The position numbers and the translations under genes are program-made. 64,000 nt of DNA from Anaeramoeba ignava (Eukaryota > Metamonada > Anaeramoebidae), in contig JAPDFW010000069.1 in the NCBI GenBank assembly GCA_028826165.1, forward strand, positions 124,001 to 188,000. Reading direction: 5' to 3'. Under the pieces are notes generated by a model. The model was not told where the DNA came from. It saw nothing but the letters and a program-made list of their open reading frames with translations, and did no database searches. Below, piece by piece: positions 24,825-36,394 of this stretch (positions are counted from its first letter, which is position 1; each line of letters opens with the position of its first letter).

Positions 24825-24990
24825 TTTTTTCTTCTTTTTAAAATTTTTAAATAAAAAAAAGGGAAAAAAAAAATGAAAAAGCAAAAAATCAAAAAAAAAA
24901 TAAAATCATTTTTTTTCTTTTTTATTTGCTTTCTTTCCTTTTATAACAAAAAAAATTTTTTTCAATTAATTTTTTCAATTATTTTTTATT
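24825..24990. promoter_or_regulatory. Bidirectional promoter (RCC1-BTB / PH-RUN)
   Basis: 166 bp between divergent ATGs. On the minus strand there is TTTTTCATTTTTTTTTTCCC facing the RCC1-BTB gene; on the plus strand, T-runs with ATCATTTTTTTTCTTTTTTATTTG face the PH-RUN gene. Inferred from position and motif. Confidence 0.45.
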
Positions 24991-27900
24991 ATGGAAAATA
25001 TTTTACAAGAAATCAAAAATTTACCAATTTCTGTTGAAAATATTAATGAAAAAGAAAAAAGATATTTTCAATTTTCAGAAAAAGAAGGTGAAGAACATCA
25101 TGGAAGTGCAGTTGTTTTTAATGAAAGAGATAAACCTAAATCAGTAGAATTTTGGTATAAAAGTTGGCGAATAGGTAAAATCAAAATCAAAATCAAAATC
25201 AATTTAAAAATCAAAATCAAAATCAATTTAAAAATCAAATTCAAAATAAAAATCAAAATCAAAATCAATTTAAAAATCAAAATCAATTTAAAAATCAAAA
25301 TCAATTTAAAAATCAATTTAAAAATCAAAATCAATTTAAAAATCAAAATCAATTTAAAAATCAAAATTTAATAAAAATCAAAATCAAAATCAAAATCAAA
25401 ATCAATTTAAAAATCAATTTAAAAATCAAAATCAATTTAAAAATCAAAATCAATTTAAAAATCAAAATTAATTTAAAAATCAAAATCAAAATCAAAATCA
25501 AAATCAAATTCAATTTAAAAATCAAAATTAATTTAAAAATCAAAATCAAAATAAAAATCAAAATCAATTTAAAAATTAAAATCAAATTCAATTTAAAAAT
25601 CAAAATCAAATTCAAAATCAATTTAAAAATCAAAATTAAAATCAAAATTAAAATCAATATCAAAATCAATTTAAAAATCAAAATCAATTTAAAAATCAAA
25701 ATCAAAATAAAAATCAATTTAAAAATCAAAATCAAAATCAATTTAAAAATCAAAATCAAAATCAATTTAAAAATCAAAATTAAAATCAAAATCAATTTAA
25801 AAATTAAAAATCAAAATCAAAATCAAAATCAATTTAAAAATCAAAATCAAAATTAAAATTAAAATCAATTTAAAATCAAAATCAAAATCAAAATCAAAAT
25901 CAAAATCAAAATCAAAATCAAAATCAAAATTAAAATCAAAAATTCAAAATTAAAATCAAAATCAAAATCAATTTAAAAATCAAAATTAAAATCAAAATCA
26001 AAATCAATTTAAAAATCAAAATCAAAATCAATTTAAAAATCAAAATCAAAATAAAAATCAATTTAAAAATCAAAATCAAAATCAATTTAAAAATCAAAAT
26101 CAAAATCAATTTAAAAATCAAAATTAAAATCAAAATCAATTTAAAAATCAAAATCAAAATCAATTTAAAAATCAAAATCAAAATCAATTTAAAAATCAAA
26201 ATTAAAATCAAAATCAATTTAAAAATTAAAATCAAAATCAATTTAAAAATTAAAATCAAAATCAATTTAAAAATTAAAATCAATTTAAAAATCAAAATCA
26301 ATTTAAAAATCAAAATCAATTTAAAAATCAAAATCAATTTAAAATCAAAATTAAAATCAATTTCAAAATCAATTTAAAAATTAAAATCAAAAAAATTCTA
26401 AATAAATTCTTTATAAATTCTAAATAAATTCTTTATAGCACACATTCCAATCAATTACTCCCATATTGTCCCAACTGTAAAATCTACTTCCTTTATTCGA
26501 ATGGAAGGAACAATCACCAAAGAAGGAAACAAAAGAAAATCAAAGAAAAAAAGATGGTTCAAATTAAACGAACACGAATTTTCATATTATAAAACAGAAT
26601 CAACAAAAAAACCTATTGATGTAGTATCAATGGGAGTAGTTCAAAGAATTTCAAAAGCAAATATGCCAAATGTTTTCCATTTATTCTCAGCAAATCGAGT
26701 GTATGTTTTCCAACTTGAAGATGAAATCACATTTAACTCATGGTATGAAATATTTCGAGCAATGATTAAATTGAGAAAAATGATACGCGCAAATTCAGTA
26801 ATAATTGATGAATTTTTATCTCGTCCTAAATCATTAGTTGGACTTTTGAATAAGAAAAATTACCAAATTCTTGAGAGTATCACTGGAAGAGGTCCATTTC
26901 TATATTTTATTTCTCGAAATAATATTAATGAAATTGAGGAAATGATGAGCAAATCTCAATTCATTTCGGATCACGACTTGAATCAATTATCTCGAGTCAC
27001 AAATAATATCAAAAATTGGGATAGTTTTGATCTCCAAGTTTCAATGATGAAATTATGTAGAAAACGTTCCATTGAACTTGATTTCGCAATTGTGACTCAA
27101 TGGCTCGAAAATATTCATAAATCTTCTGAAAAAGATCAAAAAAAGCAAACTTTGTCTTTTGATTTCCAAAAAGGTAAATTGGATTTTTTAATTTATGAAA
27201 AAGAAAAAAATTAATTTTAATATTATTTTTAATATTAATTTTAATATTAGATTTGCAAGACCTCCTCTTAATTAATAACCCCAATAACGATAAACAAGAA
27301 ATAATCGACCAATTCATTTTACAAGACTCAAGACTTCAAGAGGTTTTAATTGATGAAGTTAAAAATCTTAAATTGCAAACCATTGAATTAACAGAAAAAA
27401 TGCATATTATTTCAAGTAAAATGCAAGAAATCCAAAAGAAAAAAGAAGAAGTTGAGAATCTTTTAAGAAAAGAACTTGAGTCTAAAAAAAAAGAGATTGA
27501 ATCCAAAGAAGAACTGACAAAAAAACTCAAAGAAACACAAGAAAACTTGCAAACAAAAGCAAATGAATTCGAGGAAAGAAACAAAAAAAACGAAGAGAAA
27601 AGCAATAAAGAAAAAGAAAAATCTAAATTAGAAATTAGCGAACTTCAAAAAAGTTTAGAAAAATCAAAAAAGAACTTCAAAGAATTAGAAAAAAAATACG
27701 AGAAGTCTCAGCAAGAATTGGAAAATAAAACAAAAGAACTCAACAAAACCAATGAAAGAAAATCCGATTTGCAGAAAAAATTTGATGATTCGCAAAAAAA
27801 ACTTACAAAAACAAAACAAGAATTGGAAAACTCACAATTATCATCACAAACATACAAACAACGCAATTCGGAAATTGAACAAGAAAAGTCAAAGCTTGAA

Positions 27901-29304
27901 GAGAAAATTTACAATCTTGAAAGCGATTTAAACGAGACAAAAAAGAAAAATCAACAACTCAATAACACAATTTCTGAAAATTCAGCTACTATTTCCCAAT
28001 TACAATCACAAATGCAAAAAATTTCAACTGATTTCGAGAAAAAAAAAACAAATGAAGCACAAAAAAATGAGGAAATTGAAAAGAAAAATATAGAAATTAT
28101 GGATCTGAAGGAAAAAATTAATGATTATTTGAAAACTATTGAAGAAGAAAAAGCCAAATTGAAAATCTTCCAGTCTTCTGATGATGATGAATCCAAAAAC
28201 CATCTGTTGAAAATCACTGAAGAACAGCAAGAAGAAAGGAAAAAACTCCTTGATTTGAAGGTCAAGCTTGAATCTCAAAATCTACAACAATCAAACATGA
28301 TCGAACAGCTTAAAAACAACCAAATGGATAAAGAAAAAATAATTTCTGAAAAGGAAGAAGAAATCAAAAAACTAACACTTAAAAATGAAAAACTCAAACA
28401 AGAAATACAAGAATCAGAAGGTGTCTCCAAGAAAAGAGCTGAGGAAATGAATCAACTCCACTCGAAAAAATATGAACTATTATCTTTAGAAAACAACCAA
28501 TTAAAAATTCAAAACCAAAATTTTCAGTCTCAAATTTCTCAGTTAATTTCAATGCATCATCAAAACCAACAAAATAATATTAAAGAACAAACAATACAAA
28601 CACCAATAAAAGAAGAAAATCCTCAAATTATTAATCCTTCAGAATCAAAAATTCCAAATCAAGAAGATAATCCTCCAAAACAAAATCCTGATAAAAATGA
28701 ACAAGTTACACTTTCTAAAGATGAAACTCAATTTATTGAAGATTTGAAAAAAACTGTTTCTCAATTCAAAGAGCATTTCGAAGTCAAATACAAAGATTCT
28801 CCAGAAGCTGGAAATGAAAAAAAAAACTCAGACTTGCATTCATTAGTTCAGGAAACATTGTGGAAAAACATTGAATCCTTGATCCTAAAAGGATTCCGCA
28901 AAATCAAAAAAATGGGATTTGGATCAAATTCGATTTGGAATATTTTGGAAAGTTGCGCCAAGAAGAATTCTCTTCCTAATAAAACTAAGAATATTCCGAA
29001 TTTGGAAAATGATTTTAAGCTTTTTCAACAAGCTATTAAATTTATCAATTCATATGAAAAATTCTCAAAGAAAGATGTTGAAATTAAATTTCGTGCTTTT
29101 TTGAGATGGAGTTTGAATGAAAAGAAAATGAGTTCTTGGTTTTTGGTTCTTTCTGTTTTTAATGAACTTCTTCATAAATTTTATGAGAATTCTTGGCATT
29201 CAACTTTACAGAAAAGATTAGAATCTATTTCTGAAATTGTTCAACCTTTAGCAAATTATTCATTTAAATGTTTTATTAATTTAGAAGTTCAAAAAAGGAA
29301 ATGA
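24991..29304 (+). CDS. PH / coiled-coil / RUN domain protein
   Basis: 990 residues from exons 24991..25174, 26439..27173 and 27251..29304, all in frame. The first 61 residues are unassigned. A PH domain occupies about 80-180 (MEGTITKEGNKRKSKKKRWF, then NVFHLFSANRVYVFQLEDE and the C-terminal helix FNSWYEIFRAM). A helical segment follows (to about 306), then a continuous Glu/Lys/Gln coiled coil (about 310-730) and a proline/Asn linker. The C-terminal RUN-like domain (about 830-980) shows WNILESCAKK, FRAFLRWSLNEKKMSSWF and LLHKFYENSW. RUN domains usually bind Rab, Rap or Arl GTPases or motors, and PH domains bind phosphoinositides, so a membrane-tethering or vesicle role is likely. It ends with TGA. 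The RUN call is from hydrophobic pattern and the WLRxxLNEKxLSxW-like signature. Confidence 0.83.
25175..26438 (+). repeat. 1.26-kb intron of AATCAAAATCAATTTAAA repeats
   Basis: Runs from donor GTAAAATC to acceptor TTTATAG. Built from AAAATC hexamers punctuated by AATTTAAA. It has no stop in the host frame for the first 66 codons, because (AAAATC)n is stop-free in all three plus frames. Confidence 0.85.
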
Positions 29305-29419
29305 TGATTTTTTTCATTATTATAATTTTTCTTTTATTTTTCTTTTGTTTTATTTTCCAATAATTTTTTTTTTTAATAAAGAATAAAAGAAAAAAAGTAA
29401 TTTCTTAATAAATTGTTTT

Positions 29420-32027
29420 TCAGAAAAGATTCTTTGCTTTTTGAATCAAATTTTCCAAATTAATTGAAGAGTTTTTTTTCAACCATTTTCTTGCTTTTTC
29501 AACAACTAAAAACCATTCATCTTGAACAGAAGAGTGTTTTGTTTCCAAATAAAAAACAACAATAGCAGTGATCCAAACATTTTCAGAAATATTTTCAGGA
29601 ATTTCTTTACGAATTTTTTCAGTTGATAAAGAAATTTGGGAAGATAATTCTTCAGTTAAATCCCATGAACCATTTGCCTTTTGGAGATAAATAATTGATT
29701 CAACAACAGAAAGATTTTTAGGAGGAAGAATGGATTTTTCAGAATCTGTAACTATAATAATTGGGCTTTGGTTTGTGCTCTTATTTTGGTTTATGTGCTT
29801 AATTACTGGTTCTGGAGAAACTGATTTTTCTCGAATAGGGGGTGAACCATCTGATTTTAAGAGAGAAAGTCGATATTCAAGATTATCCATTTCATCCTCT
29901 TTTTCTTCTGCTTTGGATAAAGAATTGATGGGAGTTAATGCGTTGAGACTCAATCCTACTTCGCTATAAATTTCCTCCAAAACTTGATTAACCTCATCTT
30001 CAATATCTTCATCATCTTCATCGAAAATGGCATCATCCATAGTATCTTGTATCATATGAGAAGGTGAAGGTTTTCGAAGAGAATAAGACAAAGAAAACGA
30101 TTTGGGAGAATATTGACGAGCTGATTGAACAGGTTTTTCAACAGGTTTTTGAACAGGAATTTTGCGAACCACAATTTCTTCGATATTTTCAGATTCGTCT
30201 TCATTCTCAACAGTTGCAACAAAACTTGTTTTTGAAGACACAATTTGATAAGTTGTTCCTAAACGTATGATTTCCTTATCAATAAATTCCTGAGTGATTC
30301 CTTGAAGAAGAGAGCCTTGATCATTGTGAAACTTGCTTGTTTTTTCTGTCATCTCTCTGATCATCCATTTAGCAGCAAGAGGATGAAGAGCATTAGGCTG
30401 GCGGATACTCTCATCAAAAGAAAGAGGCAATTCCCATGAGAATTCCTTATTGCCTGACAACGCGCTCAGAATCAAAGTTGGTGATTTTGCTTGATTTTGA
30501 TTTCTTTGTTCCTCAACTTCCTTTTTATCAAAAAACATAAATATCAAGAATCGCGAGAGAGAGAAAATTGGGGGAAGTCTCCATGGAGTAACAAGTTCAG
30601 GAGCCTTGATATCCTTCCATTCAATCTTTGTGTTTGACAAACAGGGCTGAAGCGCAAGACGAAGTTGCCTCAAAACCTTTGATTTGATTTCCTCATTTTC
30701 AACAATAAACTCAGCTTGTCCACCTCCAGCACGCGCAATTCCTTCCACAAGCTCTTTGGATGCGCCGTGGCCAATTCCAAAAGTAAATACTCTAGTTGAA
30801 CCACGATTTCTCTTCACAATATCAAGACAATTTTGAGTATCCCAAACCTCCCCATCTGTCAACAAGAAAACTTGACGAGAAAACCCCTTGCGAGCGCTGG
30901 ATCTAAATATTTCCCTCAAAACTCCAATAAGTTCAGTGCCACCAAGATCTGCCTTTAAATCAAGTGCATGCGCTTTCGCTTGTGAGAGTGAATTGTCATC
31001 GTACATCACACTTTCGGGAAAAAGTTTTTCGAAAGTTGATCCGAATCCGTAGATGTTGAAAAAACATGATTCTGGAAGCGAATGAAGAAAAATCTCAAGT
31101 GTTTTTTTAACTGAATTAATTGGTGATCCACTCATGCTCCCACTTCGATCCAATAAAAATATCATTTCTGAGTTGACATCAAGCTCGCTCAGATCAGGAA
31201 AAAGAGTTGCCATCGCTACTACTTCTCCTTCCTTGTCTTCGCGTGTCACTACTCTTGGCTCGTGTGGGTATTCCTCTTGTACTAGAACCACAATATCCTT
31301 GCCGACTTCCTTTTCACTTGGCTGTAAAGAAACTGTGCAGTATTTGCTGTTTAATATGGGATTGATTTCGTGTGTTGGCGAAGTAACGTTTGTAATTTTG
31401 GATTGCATTTCCATGCTGATGTTTATGGTATATCCATAGGGAACTTTTTGCGAATATTCAACATTTGCCAAGTCAGTTTGTTGTGATTCTTCAATATGCT
31501 CAACTGGAACATAACGCGGTGCAATTGTTGTTGGCAAAAAAAACCTGTATCGTCCGTCTGGTTCTTCAGATAAGATTGTTACATATCTTATTGTCACAAC
31601 ACATTGTTTCTTTGCTCCTAAATTCCCAACATTTGTTACAAAAACATCTGGTTTTTCTTCTTCCATTTTTGCTCTATTTTTTTATTTTAAATGAGAATTT
31701 TATCTTTTTTAAAAAATTTTTTTTCTATTTTAATTACGCTGTTTTTCCTTGTGCAATCGCATCATCATAAATTTCTCTTGCTTTTTGTTTTTCTTTCACT
31801 TTCCCAATTATATGTTTTCCTTCCAAAAATACTTCAAATCCGCAAACTGCTGATTCTGAATCTAAAGGAAACACAAAAACTGTTTCTATAGGATTATTTT
31901 CTTCATTTTCATATCTTTGGTTTAATGTAACAGAAGCTGTAAATCCAAAAATTTCACAATTTACTGAAATTCCTTTAAGAGGAACTGTATTTGAAGTTTT
32001 ATTATTTACTAATCCAATTCTAACCAT
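29420..32027 (-). CDS. VIT / von Willebrand A domain protein
   Basis: 847 residues. Exons 32027..31738 and 31673..29420 join through a 64-nt intron (GC|A codon split), which falls inside the VIT domain between IYDDAIAQGK and EEEKPDVFVTNVGNL. The VIT domain covers about residues 1-135. The vWA domain starts near residue 258 with an intact MIDAS, MIFLLDRSGSMSGSPI, plus GGTELIGVL and VFLLTDGEVWDTQNC. The rest contains a disordered Ser/Glu linker and a C-terminal block, LQKANGSWDLTEEL ... VWITAIVVFYLETK, like the tail of VWA5A and PARP4 proteins. No signal peptide is visible, so the protein is probably cytosolic. Function unknown; the family mediates protein-protein contacts through the metal site. 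Confidence 0.9.
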
Positions 32028-35000
32028 TTTAAAAAGAAAAAAAAAATGAAAAAAAAATTTTTTTGCTTTTTTATTTATTATTTAATTTTATTAACAATTT
32101 CAAATTAATTTATTATTTAATATTATTTAATTTTATAGATATTTTTTTATTCAAATATTTTAATAAATTTATTTCAATAATTAATTAATAAATTATTTAT
32201 TATTTATTTATAATTTATTTCAAAATATAATTTTATTAACAATTTCAAATTAATTTATTATTAAATATTATTTAATTTTATAGATATTTTTTGATTCAAG
32301 TATTTTAATAAATTTATTTCAACATTTAATTAATAAATTATTTAATATTTATTTATAATTTATTCAAAAAAATATAATTTTTTATTAACAATTTCAAATT
32401 AATTTATTATTAAATATTATTCAATTTTATAGATATATTTTAATTCAAGTATTTTAATAAATTTATTTCAATAATTAATTAATAAATTATTTATTATTTA
32501 TTTATAATTTATTTCAAAATATAATTTTATTAATATTTTCAAATTAATTTATTATTAAAATATTATTAAGATTAAACATTTATTTTTGATTAAAATATTT
32601 TTAATAAATTTATTTCAATAATTAAATTAAATAATTTATTATTTATTTATAATTTATTTCAAAATATAGTTTTTTAAAAATTTAATTTTTATTAATTTAT
32701 TTTAAATATTATTAATTTTATTTTTAATTCAAATATTTTAATAAATTTATTTCAACAATTAATTATAAATTATTTATTTTATTCAAATTTATTTGAAATA
32801 TAATTTTTATTAACAATTTCAAATTAATTTATTATTTAATATTAATTATTTTTTATTTATTTTAATTTATTTCAACAATTAATTAATAAATTATTTATTT
32901 TTAATTTATTTATAATTTTATTAACAATTTCAATTTTATTATTTAATATTATTTAATTTTTAGATATTATTCAAATATTTTTATAGATATATTTTTAATT
33001 CAAATATTTTTTAATAAATTTATTTAAAAAAATATTTTATTAAATTTATAAATTATTTATTATTTATAATTTTTATAATTTATTTTTATATTATTTTTTT
33101 AATTTTATTAACAATTTTTCAAATTAATTTATTATTAAATATTATTCAATTTTTTAGATATATATTTTTTTATTCAAATATTTTTAATAAATTTATTTCA
33201 ATAATTAATTAATAAATTATTTATTATTATTTATTTATAATTTATTTCAAAATATAATTTTATTAACATTTTCAAATTAATTTATTATTAAATATTATTC
33301 AATTTTTAGAGATATTTTTATTCAAATATTTTAATAAATTTATTTCAATAATAATTAATTATTATTTAAATTATTTATAATTTTTATTATTTATTTATAA
33401 TTTATTTTTAAAAATAAAATATTTTTATTTCAAATTAATTTTATTTAATATTATTTAAAAAATTAATATTATTTTATTTATTTTTATTCAAAATTTTATT
33501 TTAATTAAATTATTTTTATTTTCAAATATTTTAATAAATTTTTTTTTATTTATTTCAAATTAATTTTAATTATTTATTATTTAATTTATTTTTAAATATA
33601 ATTTTTATTAATTTTAAATTAATCAAATTTATTAAATATTATTCAATTTTATAGATATTTTTGATTCAAATTTATTTTAAAATAAATTTTTATTTCAACA
33701 TTTAATTAATTTCAACATTTATTATTTATTTATTATTTATTTATAATTTATTTTTAAAATAATTTTTATAATTTCAAATTAATTTATTATTAAATATTAT
33801 TCAATTTTATTTCATTTTAATTTATTATTAAATATTATTCAATTATTTTTATTTATTTTATTTATATTTTTTTATTCAAATATTTTTAATAATTTTATTA
33901 GATATATTTTTATTTATTTTAATAAATTTCAATTTATTATTTATTTATTTATAATTTATTTATAATAAATTTAAAATTTAATTTTATTAACATTTTCAAA
34001 TTAATTTATTATTAAATATTATTCAATTTTATAGATATATTTTTATTCAAATATTTTAATAAATTTATTTCAATATTAATTAATAAATTATTTATTATTT
34101 ATTTATAATTTATTTCAAAATAATTTAATTAACAAATTAATTTATTATTTAAAATATTATTAATTTTTAGATTTATTTTTATTCAAATATTTTAATAAAT
34201 TTATTTCAATATTTAGTCTAATAAATTATTTATTATTTTTATAATTTATTTCAAAAAATATAATTTTATTAACAATTTCAAATTAATTTATTATTAAATA
34301 TTATTCAATTTTATAGATATTTTAATTTAAAATTTATTTTTAATAAATTTCAAAAATAATTTTTTAATTTTAAAATTATTATTAAAATATAATTTATTTT
34401 AAAATATTAATTTTATAAATTTATTTTTTTAATAATTAAATTTATTTTTAAAAAATATTTTTTTATTTTTAAATATTTCAAAATTTATATTTTATTATTA
34501 ATTTTTAATATTTATTCAATTTTTTATAAAATATTTTTTTAAATTTATTTTAAAAAAAAAATTTTATTAACATTTTTAATTTATTATTAAATATTATTCA
34601 ATTTTTATAGATATATTTTTTTATTCAAGTATTTTAATAAATTTATTTCAATAATTAATTAATAAATTATTTATTATTTATTTATAATTTATTTCAAAAT
34701 ATAATTTTATTAACATTTTCAAATTAATTTATTATTAAATATTATTCAATTTTATAGATATATTTTAATTCAAATATTTTAACAAATTTATTTCAATATT
34801 TAATTAATAAATTAATTTATTATTTATTTATTTATAATTTATTTTAAAATATAATTTTATTAACAATTTCAAATTAATTTATTATTAAATATTATTAAAA
34901 ATATTTTATTTTTGATTCAAAATATTTTAAAAATTTATTTTAATAATTAATTAATAAATTTTTATTATTTATTTTAATTTATTTTAAATTTCAAATTAAT

Positions 35001-36394
35001 TTATTATTAAATAATTCAATTTTATAGATTTAATTAAAAATATTTTAATAAATTTATTTTATTAATTAATAAATTATTTATTATTTATTTATAATTTATT
35101 TCAAAATATAATTTTATTAATATTTCAAAAATTAATTTATTATTAAATATTATTCAATTTTATAGATATTTTTGATTCAAGTATTTTAATAAATTTATTT
35201 CAACATTTAATTAATAAATTTATTTATTATTTATTTATAATTTATTTTTAAAATATAATTTTAATTTTATTAACAATTTCAAATTAATTTATTTTAAATA
35301 TTATTAAAATTTTATTTCAACATTTAATTAATATATTTTAATTCAAAAATATTTTAATAAATTTATTTCATTAATTTAATTAATAAATTATTTATTTTTT
35401 TTTTATAATTTTTATTAATTAATTATTTAATTTTATTATTTATTTCAATTTAATAAAATTATTAAATATTATTCAATTTTATAAATATATTTTAATTCAA
35501 ATATTTTAATAAATTTATTTCAATAATTAATTAATAAATTATTTAATATTTATTTATAATTTATTTCAAAATATAATTTTTAACAATTTCAAATTTTTAT
35601 GTTAAAAATATTAATTTACGTTTTAGATTTTTTAAATATTTTTATTTTTAATAAATTATTTATTATTATTTATTTATAATTTATAAATATAAAAATTAAA
35701 TTATTATTAATTTAATTTAATATTTTATTTATAAATTAATTTAAAATATAATTTTATTAATTTCATTATTAAAATAATAATTTTTATTTTTATTTTAGGG
35801 TTAAATATTTAATTTATTTAAATATTTAATTTATTTCAAAAAAAATATAAAAATGAAAATAAATTTTATAGATTTAATATTTAATTTTTAAAATTAATTT
35901 CAAAAATATAATTTAATATTTAATTTTATGTTTAAAATATTAATTTATTGTTTTAATTTATTTTATGTTTAAAATATTTTGAAAATTGATTTTTGAAATT
36001 AAAATTTTATCTTTTTTTGAATTAAATTGAATTAATAATTTAATGTTTTAGATTTAAATATTTTATTTTTAAAATTTAAATTTATTAATAATTTTTAAAT
36101 TCAATTTAAAAAATTAAATGTTTAAAAAAATAAATTAAAATTTAAATTTTCCTTTTTAAAAATAAAAATTAAAAAAATAATAATAATTTTATTAATAATT
36201 TTAAATTCAAAAAAATAAATTAAAATAAAAAAATAAAAATTAATTATTAATTTAAATTTATTCTTATTTTTTATATTTTTATTTATTTTCAAAATCCACT
36301 TTTTTTATTCATTTTTTTTTAAATTTTTTTTTTTCATTTTTTTCCTTTTTTTTTAAAACAAAAACAAAAACATAAAAACAAAAACAAAAACAAA
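32028..36394. repeat. 4.3-kb intergenic degenerate satellite, period about 145 bp
   Basis: A unit containing TTATTAACAATTTCAAATTAATTTATTA, TTCAATTTTATAGATAT and TTTTAATAAATTTATTTCAA recurs from about 32090 to 35600. AACAATTTCAAATTAATT falls at about 32093, 32238 and 32387, a spacing of 145-149 bp. There are roughly two dozen copies, increasingly scrambled by A/T-run length changes. From 35600 to 36250 only fragments remain; 36290-36394 is T-rich then (AAAACA)n before the next ATG. No ORF of interest. Confidence 0.8.

Noticed and set aside
24825-24884. Upstream in-frame ATG at 24884 as the start of the RCC1-BTB protein
   Set aside because: It would add a Phe/Lys-rich leader encoded by the T-run promoter element; the ATG at 24824 starts exactly at the first RCC1 blade.
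25098-26337. Long minus-strand Ile-Leu repeat ORFs
   Set aside because: Reverse-complement reading of the AAAATC intron of the PH-RUN gene; no conserved content.
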